A DNA stretch of 7,419 bases from NCBI GenBank assembly GCA_030636255.1, contig DAOVXH010000086.1, positions 1 through 7,419 of the forward strand. The letters are read 5' to 3'. Below the pieces are notes generated by a model. That model saw only the letters and a list, made by a program, of their open reading frames with translations, searched no databases and had not been told where the DNA came from. This DNA is from Methanomassiliicoccales archaeon (GTDB lineage Archaea; Thermoplasmatota; Thermoplasmata; SG8-5). Shown piece after piece: positions 1 to 5,694 of this stretch (its first letter is position 1; each line of letters starts with the position of its first letter). The position numbers and the translations under genes are program-made.

Positions 1-171
1 AAGGAGGTTATGGTGAAGGACCCAATCACCATCTTCAGGAAGACAAGTGTCAGCGAGGCAGCCAGGATAATGAAGAAAAACGATTTTGGCCAATTGCCAA
101 TCAGGAATTCTAAAGACAGACTGATAGCCATGATATACGAACTTGACCTTCTGGCAGCCGTTACCGGGTGA
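1..171 (+). CDS. CBS-domain protein, C-terminal fragment (5' end outside window)
   Basis: This is an open frame from base 1 to a TGA at 169-171, giving the last 56 residues of a protein that starts upstream. The sequence fits the second half of a CBS pair. It reads EVMVKDPITIF, then a helix with SVSEAARIMKK, then FGQLPIRN, then RLIAMIYELDLLAAV. This is the usual order of a CBS repeat: VM-x-DP-x-T, then A-x-x-M, then LP-I/V, then I-x-x-x-DL-L. CBS pairs generally bind adenosyl ligands such as AMP, ATP or SAM and regulate an attached or partner protein. What precedes it cannot be seen, so a bare CBS protein and a CBS-regulated enzyme or transporter are both possible. The stop codon overlaps the glyS ribosome-binding site, so the two genes are probably cotranscribed and translationally coupled. 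Confidence 0.85.
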   Translation, partial: KEVMVKDPITIFRKTSVSEAARIMKKNDFGQLPIRNSKDRLIAMIYELDLLAAVTG

Positions 172-172
172 T
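166..172 (+). promoter_or_regulatory. Ribosome-binding site of glyS, overlapping the CBS gene stop
   Basis: GGGTGAT is complementary to the archaeal 16S rRNA 3' end (anti-SD core ATCACCTCC). The GGTGA core at 167-171 sits 4 nt before the TTG at 176 and contains the TGA stop of the upstream gene. It supports TTG 176 as the glyS start rather than the more upstream TTG at 143, which would overlap the CBS gene, or the GTG at 188. Confidence 0.65.
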
Positions 173-175
173 AGT

Positions 176-1663
176 TTGGCTGTTGATGTGCAATCTCTTG
201 CAAAACGCAGGGGTTTTATCTGGCAATCCGCTGAAATATACGGCGCAATGTCTGGTTTTTATGATTATGGGGCCATGGGAGCAAGGCTGAAACGCAAGTG
301 GGAGGATGCCTGGCTCAAATATTTCATGGGACTGAATGACAATTATCATCTTATTGATACCACAAACATACTGCCACATGCAGCGCTGAAGGCGTCAGGC
401 CATGTTGATGGTTTCACTGACCCACTGGTTGAGTGTTCAAAATGCGGCCAGGCATACAGGGCAGACCAGATGATTGAGGATAAAACCGGCGAGCCAGCAG
501 AAGGTTTCACCCTTGAGGAAATTGATGCCAAGGTTGCAGAGTTGGGTCTGGTGTGTCTGAAATGCAAGTCACAGTTCAAGAATGCAAGAATATTCAATAT
601 GATGTTTCCGGTGCCCATTGGAACCACTGGAAAGGATATGGCATATCTGCGGCCGGAGACTGCCCAGGGCGCATATCTGAACTTCAAGCGGCATTTTGAG
701 ATAATGAGGCGAAGATTACCACTTGGCCTGACAATTATTGGAAAGGCGTACAGGAATGAAATTGCACCGCGCCAGGGTGTTTACCGCATGAGGGAGCTGA
801 TTCAGGCGGAATTGCAGATATTCATGGACCCTGACACATTTTCCGAATCCCTTGACCTGAAAGAGATGGAAGGCAAGATGCTGAATGTGCAATTGGTTGA
901 CATGCGCGGCTCTGGTAATTTCCAGCCGATTTCATGTGCTGATTTAATTGAAAAACACAAGCTGCCAGACTTTTATGTTTATCACATGCTCAAGATTCAA
1001 GAATTTTACCTGGACTTGATTAATATACCATCTGAGAAATTTCGATTCTTCGAAAAGTCAGAGGCTGAAAGAGCTTTTTACAATAGGGTACATTTTGATA
1101 TTGAGGTAGATTTGCATACCCTTGGAGGTTTCAAGGAGGTTGCTGGCCTTCATTATCGGGGAGATTATGACCTGTCAAAGCATCAGGCCGGCTCCGGCGA
1201 AAAGATGGAGGTTTCCATTGAAGGAAAACGCTTGATTCCTCATGTGCTGGAGCTAAGTTTCGGTGTGGACAGAAATGTCTGGACACTTCTGGACGTTCAC
1301 CTGGTTGATGAGCGCACTGGTGTATTGAAATTGCCGCCAGTTTTAGCGCCATACACATTTGCTGTTTTCCCACTCATGCGCAAGGAAGAATTAATTCCAG
1401 TGGCCAAGGACATTCATCAAAAACTTCGAATGGACTATGATGTTTATTATGACCAGTCTGGCTCAATTGGAAAGCGCTATGCCAGAATGGACGAGATTGG
1501 CACGCCTTTCTGCATTACAGTGGACTATGACGGCCTGGAAGATGGGACAGTGACCATTCGCGATACAGACTCGGCAGAGCAGAAGCGAATTAAGCTGGAC
1601 AAAATCGAAGAAATCGCAAGGGCACTGGCAACCGGTAGAATGACATTCAGCGATTTGGAGTAG
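176..1663 (+). CDS. glyS: Glycyl-tRNA synthetase, archaeal/eukaryotic (homodimeric, class II) type
   Basis: Charges tRNA-Gly with glycine using ATP, in the cytoplasm. The 495-residue product (from TTG 176) begins MAVDVQSLAKRRGFIW, a normal N-terminus for this family. Class II landmarks are all present: the RPETAQG glycine/ATP-site signature at 159-165, motif 2 around GKAYRNEIAPRQG at 189-201, and motif 3 around the HVLELSFGVDR stretch at 356-366. A four-cysteine zinc knuckle (C87, C90, C127, C130) is inserted between the first catalytic elements, as is common in archaeal forms. The C-terminal anticodon-binding (HGTP) domain runs from about 388 to 485 and includes QSGSIGKRYARMDEIGTP. Nothing is missing and the length is typical. 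It starts with TTG just after the CBS gene and ends 4 nt before the next gene, so it is probably the middle of an operon. The function is certain; only the start is open to question, with GTG 188 as the alternative. Confidence 0.97.
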   Translation: MAVDVQSLAKRRGFIWQSAEIYGAMSGFYDYGAMGARLKRKWEDAWLKYFMGLNDNYHLIDTTNILPHAALKASGHVDGFTDPLVECSKCGQAYRADQMIEDKTGEPAEGFTLEEIDAKVAELGLVCLKCKSQFKNARIFNMMFPVPIGTTGKDMAYLRPETAQGAYLNFKRHFEIMRRRLPLGLTIIGKAYRNEIAPRQGVYRMRELIQAELQIFMDPDTFSESLDLKEMEGKMLNVQLVDMRGSGNFQPISCADLIEKHKLPDFYVYHMLKIQEFYLDLINIPSEKFRFFEKSEAERAFYNRVHFDIEVDLHTLGGFKEVAGLHYRGDYDLSKHQAGSGEKMEVSIEGKRLIPHVLELSFGVDRNVWTLLDVHLVDERTGVLKLPPVLAPYTFAVFPLMRKEELIPVAKDIHQKLRMDYDVYYDQSGSIGKRYARMDEIGTPFCITVDYDGLEDGTVTIRDTDSAEQKRIKLDKIEEIARALATGRMTFSDLE

Positions 1664-1667
1664 TCCC

Positions 1668-2468
1668 ATGGGCCTCCAGGAAAATGCTGAGGAATTGGCT
1701 TCCCTATTGATGAAAAATGTCAAGGAAGAATTGAGATTTGATGAGGAGGCCGCTCTAATGTTCTCAGGAGGGCTTGACAGTGCAACTCTGGCTGTTCTGG
1801 CCAGGAAATATTGCAACCTGAAGCTCTACATTTCAGGAATTGAAAATTCTCATGACCTGATTTGGGGGTGCCAGTCAGCCGAACTTCTTGATATTCCCTA
1901 CTCATGCATTGTTTACAAGAAAAATGATATTATCAAATCCCTGGAAAATGTTGTTCTGATTCATGAGATGCACAATCCCAGATGGATATCCACATTTGTT
2001 GCCTTTGATTTGGTGCTTCAGAAGATTCCAGAGAAACTTGTACTCTGTGGTCAGGGTGCCGACGAGCTATTTGCTGGTTACAAAAAATACCGGGAGATGA
2101 CTCCCCAGGATGCTGAAGCCAGGATGCAGGTGGACTACCTGGAGCTGGCAAATGAGGAACTGCCGCTTTATCAAAAAATGGCAAGGCATTATGGAAAAAA
2201 CCTGATTGCACCATTCCTTGAAGATGAGATTGTAAAATTTTCTGAGAAAATACCATTTGAACATAAGCTGGATGGCGAGAACAAGAGGGTTTTGAGAACA
2301 GGCGCAGGTTTTCTTGGTGTCCCTGCCAGCATGACAGAGAAGCCAAAAAAGGCAATGCAGTATGGCAGCGGAGTGTCCAAGGTCCTGAAGCAGTATATCA
2401 AAAGTTCGGGAAATGACCTGCCTGGCATAATTGAATCTATAAAGAATAACGGAAATCATTATGAATGA
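1668..2468 (+). CDS. Asparagine-synthase-like PP-loop ATPase without a glutaminase domain
   Basis: The 266-residue product matches only the synthetase half of asparagine synthetase B. The ATP pyrophosphatase loop SGGLDS lies at 33-38. The second hallmark GQGADELFAGY, which includes the acidic residues used for ATP/Mg binding, is at 128-138. The C-terminal core APFLEDEIV at 181-189 and the KPKKAMQYGSG stretch at 225-235 also match AsnB. The N-terminal class II glutamine amidotransferase domain with its catalytic Cys2 is absent, and there is no room for it before the PP-loop. The protein would therefore use free ammonia or a partner glutaminase, or adenylate a different substrate. The family is known to use adenylated intermediates; the actual substrate cannot be read here. 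Full-length AsnB is about 500 residues or more, so this is a stand-alone version of the kind found in many archaea rather than a truncation. Start ATG 1668 lies 4 nt after the glyS stop, with no clear SD. Confidence 0.87.
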   Translation: MGLQENAEELASLLMKNVKEELRFDEEAALMFSGGLDSATLAVLARKYCNLKLYISGIENSHDLIWGCQSAELLDIPYSCIVYKKNDIIKSLENVVLIHEMHNPRWISTFVAFDLVLQKIPEKLVLCGQGADELFAGYKKYREMTPQDAEARMQVDYLELANEELPLYQKMARHYGKNLIAPFLEDEIVKFSEKIPFEHKLDGENKRVLRTGAGFLGVPASMTEKPKKAMQYGSGVSKVLKQYIKSSGNDLPGIIESIKNNGNHYE

Positions 2469-2470
2469 CG

Positions 2471-2479
2471 TTTACTATA
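2471..2479 (+). promoter_or_regulatory. Possible TATA box for the GTPase operon
   Basis: TTTACTATA lies in the 33-nt gap after the asparagine-synthase-like gene, centred about 27 nt before ATG 2502. Archaeal TATA boxes sit about 25 nt before the transcription start, so transcription would begin at or next to the ATG and give a leaderless mRNA. The lack of a good SD before this ATG agrees with that. The match to the TTTATATA consensus is imperfect. Confidence 0.4.
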
Positions 2480-2501
2480 CACCCAAACATAGTGGTTGGC
2501 A

Positions 2502-3320
2502 ATGAATATTAAACAAATTAAGCGAAAGGTACTTCTCCTTGGTGACGGAGCTGTCGGAAAGACCAGTCTTATTAAAAAATTCGTTACTGACAAGTTTTCT
2601 GATGATTATATAACAACCATTGGCACAAAAATTACAAAGAAGGATTTATTGTATAACACTTCAGAGGGGGAAATTACTCTAACCCTCATGATTTGGGATA
2701 TTCTTGGCCAGAAAGGGTACAAGAGCATTCAATCTTCCAGTTACAAGGGTGCAGAAGGGGCAATGATAGTCTGCGACCTTACCAGAAAGGAAACACTGGC
2801 CAGTATGGTTGAATACTGGATTCCAGAGATGCGAAAGGTCATTGGCGAGGTTCCAATAATTTTTGTGGGAAACAAATGCGATTTAATTGATGAGCGCCAG
2901 ATATCTGCAGATGAACTTGCAGGAACAGCGCAGCAATATGGATGCCAGAGTTTCGTGTCCAGTGCAAAGACCGGAGAAAATGTTGAATCAATATTCAATG
3001 CCCTTGGAGAGAAGGTCATTGAAGGTGGTAAGCCGTCCCAGGCCTCGAATATAATTCAGAAAGAGGAAATAACCAACCTGACTGGTGTAACTGACCAGAT
3101 AATCAATGAGTTCTGCGATTCATTCGGCGACAGGGAGACTGGAATGGCAATGATACGCCAGCAGTTTACAGCTGCCGGAGTTGATGTCAAGGCCCCGGAA
3201 AAGCAGGCACTTCTTGTGGCAGTTGAAAAGCTGGCCCTGGTTGAGGCCGGGTTCAAGGATGATTTTGCAGTGAAGAGCACACTGGCCAAGCGCAAGAGGC
3301 TCATAGAGCAACACGGGTGA
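2502..3320 (+). CDS. Rab/Ras-like small GTPase with a C-terminal helical extension
   Basis: A cytoplasmic GTP-binding switch protein of 272 residues (ATG 2502). All five G motifs are intact: G1 GDGAVGKTS at 14-22, switch-I Thr in TTIGT with T39 as G2, G3 WDILGQ at 65-70 with the catalytic Gln (Q70, Ras Q61 equivalent), G4 NKCD at 124-127, and G5 SSAK at 153-156. The TIG switch I and WDxxGQ switch II are Rab-like. The GTPase domain ends near residue 175. It is followed by a roughly 80-residue mostly helical, charged segment (190-272) that I do not recognise, containing MIRQQFTAAGVD and then a lysine/arginine-rich end. There is no C-terminal cysteine for prenylation and no membrane segment. A TTG six bases earlier is also in frame, but ATG 2502 fits the probable leaderless start better. 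The next gene is a paralogous GTPase starting 5 nt after this stop. Partners and pathway are unknown. Confidence 0.93.
   Translation: MNIKQIKRKVLLLGDGAVGKTSLIKKFVTDKFSDDYITTIGTKITKKDLLYNTSEGEITLTLMIWDILGQKGYKSIQSSSYKGAEGAMIVCDLTRKETLASMVEYWIPEMRKVIGEVPIIFVGNKCDLIDERQISADELAGTAQQYGCQSFVSSAKTGENVESIFNALGEKVIEGGKPSQASNIIQKEEITNLTGVTDQIINEFCDSFGDRETGMAMIRQQFTAAGVDVKAPEKQALLVAVEKLALVEAGFKDDFAVKSTLAKRKRLIEQHG
3316..3320 (+). promoter_or_regulatory. Ribosome-binding site of the second GTPase, overlapping the first GTPase's stop
   Basis: GGTGA lies 5 nt before ATG 3326 and contains the TGA stop (3318-3320) of the preceding GTPase gene. It supports ATG 3326 over the in-frame GTG at 3317, which falls inside the site itself. 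The arrangement suggests coupled translation of the two GTPases. Confidence 0.65.
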
Positions 3321-3325
3321 TTATC

Positions 3326-3868
3326 ATGCCTCCGAAAAAGCTAATGAAAAAAATTTGCCTCCTGGGTGACGGTGCCGTTGGAAAAACATCACTTATTCGA
3401 AAGTTCGTTTATGACAAGTTTGATGATAAGTATATTATGACCTTTGGAACAAAGATCTCCAAAAAACAGGTTGATATTGCCAGGAACGGCCAGGAATACA
3501 ATATGACATTTCTTATATGGGATATTTTGGGCCAGAGGGTGCATAATAATCTTCATTCGGCCTATTATCAGGGTGCAACAGGCGCCTTTATTATCTGCGA
3601 TACCACCAGAATTGAGACACTGGAACATCTTGAAGAATGGATACAGCTCTTCAGAAAGGTGAATGAGAATTCTCCAATTGTTCTTCTGGGCAATAAGTCC
3701 GATTTGGTGGACGACATGCAGTTCGGCGATGCGGAGCTGGGCAAGGTTGCGGTAAAATATAACATGAAATATCACATGACCAGTGCCAAAACTGGCGCCT
3801 ATGTTGAAGAATCATTTATTGAACTTGGCAATGAGGTAATAGACAAACATCTGGAGGCTAAAAAATGA
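3326..3868 (+). CDS. Rab/Ras-like small GTPase, minimal single-domain form
   Basis: A 180-residue small GTPase that is clearly paralogous to the preceding gene. The two align without gaps for about the first 120 residues, with G1 GDGAVGKTS at 14-22 and G3 WDILGQ at 65-70 in identical positions. Switch I has MTFGT with T39 in place of TTIGT, G4 is NKSD at 123-126, and G5 is TSAK at 152-155. The catalytic Gln is Q70. All nucleotide-contact motifs are intact, so it should bind and hydrolyse GTP. It stops right after the GTPase fold (ends LEAKK), without the C-terminal domain of its neighbour and without a lipidation cysteine. It therefore needs a partner to reach the membrane, if it acts there. 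Its stop overlaps the start of the V4R-DUF835 gene (ATGA), so the products are probably made together. M7 is an alternative start, but the SD favours ATG 3326. Confidence 0.93.
   Translation: MPPKKLMKKICLLGDGAVGKTSLIRKFVYDKFDDKYIMTFGTKISKKQVDIARNGQEYNMTFLIWDILGQRVHNNLHSAYYQGATGAFIICDTTRIETLEHLEEWIQLFRKVNENSPIVLLGNKSDLVDDMQFGDAELGKVAVKYNMKYHMTSAKTGAYVEESFIELGNEVIDKHLEAKK
3853..3857 (+). promoter_or_regulatory. Ribosome-binding site of the V4R-DUF835 gene
   Basis: GGAGG lies 7 nt before ATG 3865, inside the 3' end of the second GTPase gene. It supports that ATG, which overlaps the upstream stop as ATGA. Confidence 0.6.
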
Positions 3869-4830
3869 ACGAGGAAGAAATGAATGTCAGTTTTTTTGTC
3901 ATGTCTGGCGACGCCCTGAGGGCCCTGAACGATGAGCTGCAAATTCAGCTTGGTGAAAAGGAAGCTAGTGAGCTTCTCGTGCGCTATGGCTTCAGATGCG
4001 GAGAGAGCCTTGTTAATAGCGTTGGGTACACCTGCGAGAACATTGAAGAACTTGAGGAAACATTACCTGGCCTGCTTATAGAAACAGGTCTTGGCCGGGC
4101 ATTTACCAAGAAGGTAACCCTTGAAGAAATAGTCATAGAATTCGAGGAATCCATTGAGGCCACCCATCTTGGTAAAAAAGATACTGCTGGATGCCATTTC
4201 ACAAGAGGATATTTAGCCGGAGTTATTTCAAGCCTGTTTGACAGGAAATATGATACAATCGAGGAAAGTTGCCAGTGTCAGCTGGACAAATCTTGTGTCC
4301 ACAGGATTGTCAGGGATGACAAGTATGTTGTTCCTGAACCGGAGATAATCATTGTGGCAGGGGACCAAAAATATGACCTGGACATTTGCACAGGATACCT
4401 GGTGAAGGAGGAAGCCCCTGACAAGAGCTATGAAGTTTTCAAGGACTGGGTAACTCATGGGCATCAGGGATTGTGCATAACCAGGGACTTTCCAGCAAAG
4501 ATTCGAAAGAAGTACGGCCTGGAAAAGACACCTATAATCTGGCTATCCACATCCGAGACTGAAAACACTGTCCCGCCACAGAATTTGTCAGCATTGTTCT
4601 ACCACATTGAGAACTTCCTGAAGAAGACTGAAAACGGCATTCTATTACTGTCTGGCCTTGAGTATCTTATAACCCATAATTCGTATTCGTCGGTGCTGAA
4701 GTTCATACAGCTTCTCAATGAGCAGATTGCGATCCGCGAAGCTGTTCTGGTGATACCCATCAGCCCGCTAACACTTGATGAAAAGGATTTAAAGCTCTTT
4801 GAGAGGGAGCTAACGAATCTTGAAGTTTGA
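3865..4830 (+). CDS. V4R domain + DUF835 domain protein (putative GTPase-linked sensor/regulator)
   Basis: A 321-residue soluble two-domain protein. The N-terminal part (about 10-150) is a V4R (4-vinyl-reductase-type) domain. It shows the GLGRAF strand at 75-80, then IEFEESIEATHLG, then C-x-FTRGYLAGV at 110-120, and a cysteine cluster C136, C138, C144. V4R is a small-molecule or metal-binding sensor domain related to Bet3-type TRAPP subunits. After a short linker, residues 177-318 match DUF835: GYLV at 177, ITRDFP at 205-210, the stretch ending IIWLS at 228, the hydrophobic ILLLSGLEYLITHN at 259-272, and VIPISPLTLDEKDL at 296-309. DUF835 is an archaeal signalling-associated domain of unknown activity. 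There is no Walker A motif, so it should not be an ATPase. No signal peptide or membrane segment is visible. The gene overlaps the second GTPase by 4 nt, and the family link to TRAPP makes a role as regulator or effector of the GTPases plausible; that role is inference. Confidence 0.88.
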   Translation: MNEEEMNVSFFVMSGDALRALNDELQIQLGEKEASELLVRYGFRCGESLVNSVGYTCENIEELEETLPGLLIETGLGRAFTKKVTLEEIVIEFEESIEATHLGKKDTAGCHFTRGYLAGVISSLFDRKYDTIEESCQCQLDKSCVHRIVRDDKYVVPEPEIIIVAGDQKYDLDICTGYLVKEEAPDKSYEVFKDWVTHGHQGLCITRDFPAKIRKKYGLEKTPIIWLSTSETENTVPPQNLSALFYHIENFLKKTENGILLLSGLEYLITHNSYSSVLKFIQLLNEQIAIREAVLVIPISPLTLDEKDLKLFERELTNLEV

Positions 4831-4838
4831 TTCGTTAG
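4810..4838 (+). repeat. 10-bp perfect inverted repeat (hairpin) across the V4R-DUF835 stop
   Basis: CTAACGAATC at 4810-4819 pairs with GATTCGTTAG at 4829-4838, with a 9-nt loop. The stem includes the last codons, and the TGA stop (4828-4830) sits at the loop/stem edge. No T-tract follows, so it is not a standard archaeal terminator. It could be an mRNA processing or stability element, or a protein-binding palindrome. Confidence 0.55.
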
Positions 4839-4861
4839 GGCTTACCAATCTGGAAGTATAA
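4810..4861 (+). repeat. Imperfect direct repeat: duplicated gene tail encoding LTNLEV-stop
   Basis: The last codons of the V4R-DUF835 gene (4810-4830) encode LTNLEV and a stop. A second copy at 4841-4861, offset by 31 nt and in another frame, encodes exactly the same LTNLEV and a stop. The two 21-nt units match at 16 positions. Four of the five differences fall at synonymous third codon positions, and the fifth changes one stop codon to another (TGA/TAA). The pattern looks like the remnant end of a related gene. Confidence 0.5.
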
Positions 4862-4873
4862 GGCCCATAACAA

Positions 4874-4878
4874 GGTGA
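4874..4878 (+). promoter_or_regulatory. Ribosome-binding site of the secreted anchored protein
   Basis: GGTGA lies 4 nt before ATG 4883, the same spacing as at two other starts in this window. An AAGTATAAGG at 4854-4863 resembles a TATA box but is so close that transcription would start near the ATG and exclude this SD. The gene is therefore more likely read from upstream. Confidence 0.6.
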
Positions 4879-4882
4879 GGAA

Positions 4883-5512
4883 ATGAGGCGATTCGCAGTA
4901 TTGTTAATTGTAAGCATTATAGCATGTGTTTCATTAGCCATGTCTGTGCCTGGCCAAATCAGTGTAGCAAACGATGGGCCAAGTTTTGTTGAAATTTCCA
5001 TTGAAGATTTTGGTGATATGGTCAAAGTGGAAATCTTGATAAGAGACCTCAATGGCTGGGATGATATTGACACTGTTTCCCTCAAGGTTCTGGATGCTGG
5101 CGGGAACGAGATATCACATATTGCCCTGGAAATGTACAATAACCCTCAGAATCCGGACAATTTACGGATTGAATTTGAGGAATATACTGGCACCTATCTC
5201 AATCGTGATGAATGTGATTTTTCACCCACAGATATATCTCCCTGGAATCCAGACAATACCGACATTTCCATAGGCCTGAATGTTGTCTTTTCCCTGATGC
5301 CGTTGGAAGGTGAAACAATCATTATTGAAGTTGCAGACACAGAGGGCGAAACTGCAACCTATGAAGCTCCCATGAACCTGAATTATGTGTCCCCAGATGA
5401 CGGAATAGTAATTGATGAAAATCTCATGATTCTGGTTGTAATAATTTTGATGCTGGGTGCCATCATTGTTGTACTTGTCCTAGGCAAGCACGGCCCAAAA
5501 AATGAATTTTAA
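4883..5512 (+). CDS. Secreted, C-terminally membrane-anchored acidic protein of unknown function
   Basis: The 209-residue product begins MRRF followed by a hydrophobic stretch to about residue 20, a Sec-type signal peptide with likely cleavage near S21-G24. Residues about 25-178 form a very acidic ectodomain rich in Asp, Glu and Asn. Alternating hydrophobic strands such as FVEISIEDF and VKVEILIRDL suggest a beta-sandwich (Ig-like) fold. One membrane helix (about 181-200) follows, then a short tail GKHGPKNEF. The protein should therefore sit on the outer face of the cell membrane with nine residues inside. It has a single cysteine in the ectodomain (C111), so no internal disulfide. I recognise no named family. 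Being 52 nt downstream of the GTPase/V4R genes in the same direction, it may share their transcript and could be a surface partner of that system. A plain surface protein is equally possible. Confidence 0.85.
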   Translation: MRRFAVLLIVSIIACVSLAMSVPGQISVANDGPSFVEISIEDFGDMVKVEILIRDLNGWDDIDTVSLKVLDAGGNEISHIALEMYNNPQNPDNLRIEFEEYTGTYLNRDECDFSPTDISPWNPDNTDISIGLNVVFSLMPLEGETIIIEVADTEGETATYEAPMNLNYVSPDDGIVIDENLMILVVIILMLGAIIVVLVLGKHGPKNEF

Positions 5513-5557
5513 CCCAACTTTGACGTTTGTTTAATTTCTAAGTGTCAAAGTTAGGTT
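5511..5557 (+). terminator. Stem-loop after the anchored-protein gene, probable terminator
   Basis: AACCCAACTTTGAC at 5511-5524 pairs with GTCAAAGTTAGGTT at 5544-5557 at 13 of 14 positions, with a 19-nt loop. The stem begins within the stop codon, and its second arm runs into TTTT (5556-5559). The short T run and the position directly after a stop suggest transcription termination. The long symmetric arms could also be an operator. Confidence 0.5.
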
Positions 5558-5580
5558 TTGATGGGTAACTCGTGGATTGA

Positions 5581-5645
5581 GAAAAACTTGTTTTTCGATA
5601 GAGGGGGAGTTGCATTTTGGTCTTCTGAAACAAAATGGGCACTCC
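5581..5645 (+). repeat. Two further stem-loops in the 5513-5694 intergenic region
   Basis: The first is a perfect 7-bp palindrome GAAAAAC-TT-GTTTTTC (5581-5596). The second is a longer broken stem in which GGAGT (5606-5610) pairs with ACTCC (5641-5645) and CATTTTG (5613-5619) pairs with CAAAATG (5631-5637). The whole gap is 182 nt, contains no credible open frame, and holds three stem-loops followed by a TATA box. Confidence 0.45.
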
Positions 5646-5664
5646 TCGGGTATTCCCAAATCTA

Positions 5665-5673
5665 TTTTATATA
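5665..5673 (+). promoter_or_regulatory. Archaeal TATA-box promoter of the small membrane protein operon
   Basis: TTTTATATA is close to the archaeal TATA consensus and is centred about 26 nt before ATG 5695. This places the transcription start at or beside the ATG. No SD precedes that ATG, which fits a leaderless mRNA. It should drive the three membrane-protein genes up to 6766. Confidence 0.7.
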
Positions 5674-5694
5674 CTCAAATAATGATTCTGATTC

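Noticed and set aside
143..175. Longer glyS start at TTG 143
   Set aside because: It would overlap the CBS-domain coding sequence by 29 nt and add residues not typical of GlyRS. TTG 176 has GGTGA 4 nt upstream.
2461..2505. 14-codon open frame starting at ATG 2461 and ending at TGA 2503-2505, overlapping the GTPase start
   Set aside because: It overlaps the end of the previous gene, has no SD, and is short enough to arise by chance. The possible TATA box lies inside it.
4854..4863. TATA-like AAGTATAAGG before the secreted-protein gene
   Set aside because: Transcription from it would start near ATG 4883 and leave out the good GGTGA site. Not called as a promoter.
4919..4930. Lipobox-like I-I-A-C (Cys15) in the signal peptide of the anchored protein
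   Set aside because: The hydrophobic core continues past the cysteine, and the protein already has a C-terminal membrane helix. An ordinary Sec signal fits better.
5513..5694. tRNA or CRISPR structure in the intergenic hairpin cluster
   Set aside because: There is no cloverleaf, no T-loop GTTCGA motif, and no regularly spaced direct repeats. The inverted repeats are all different.
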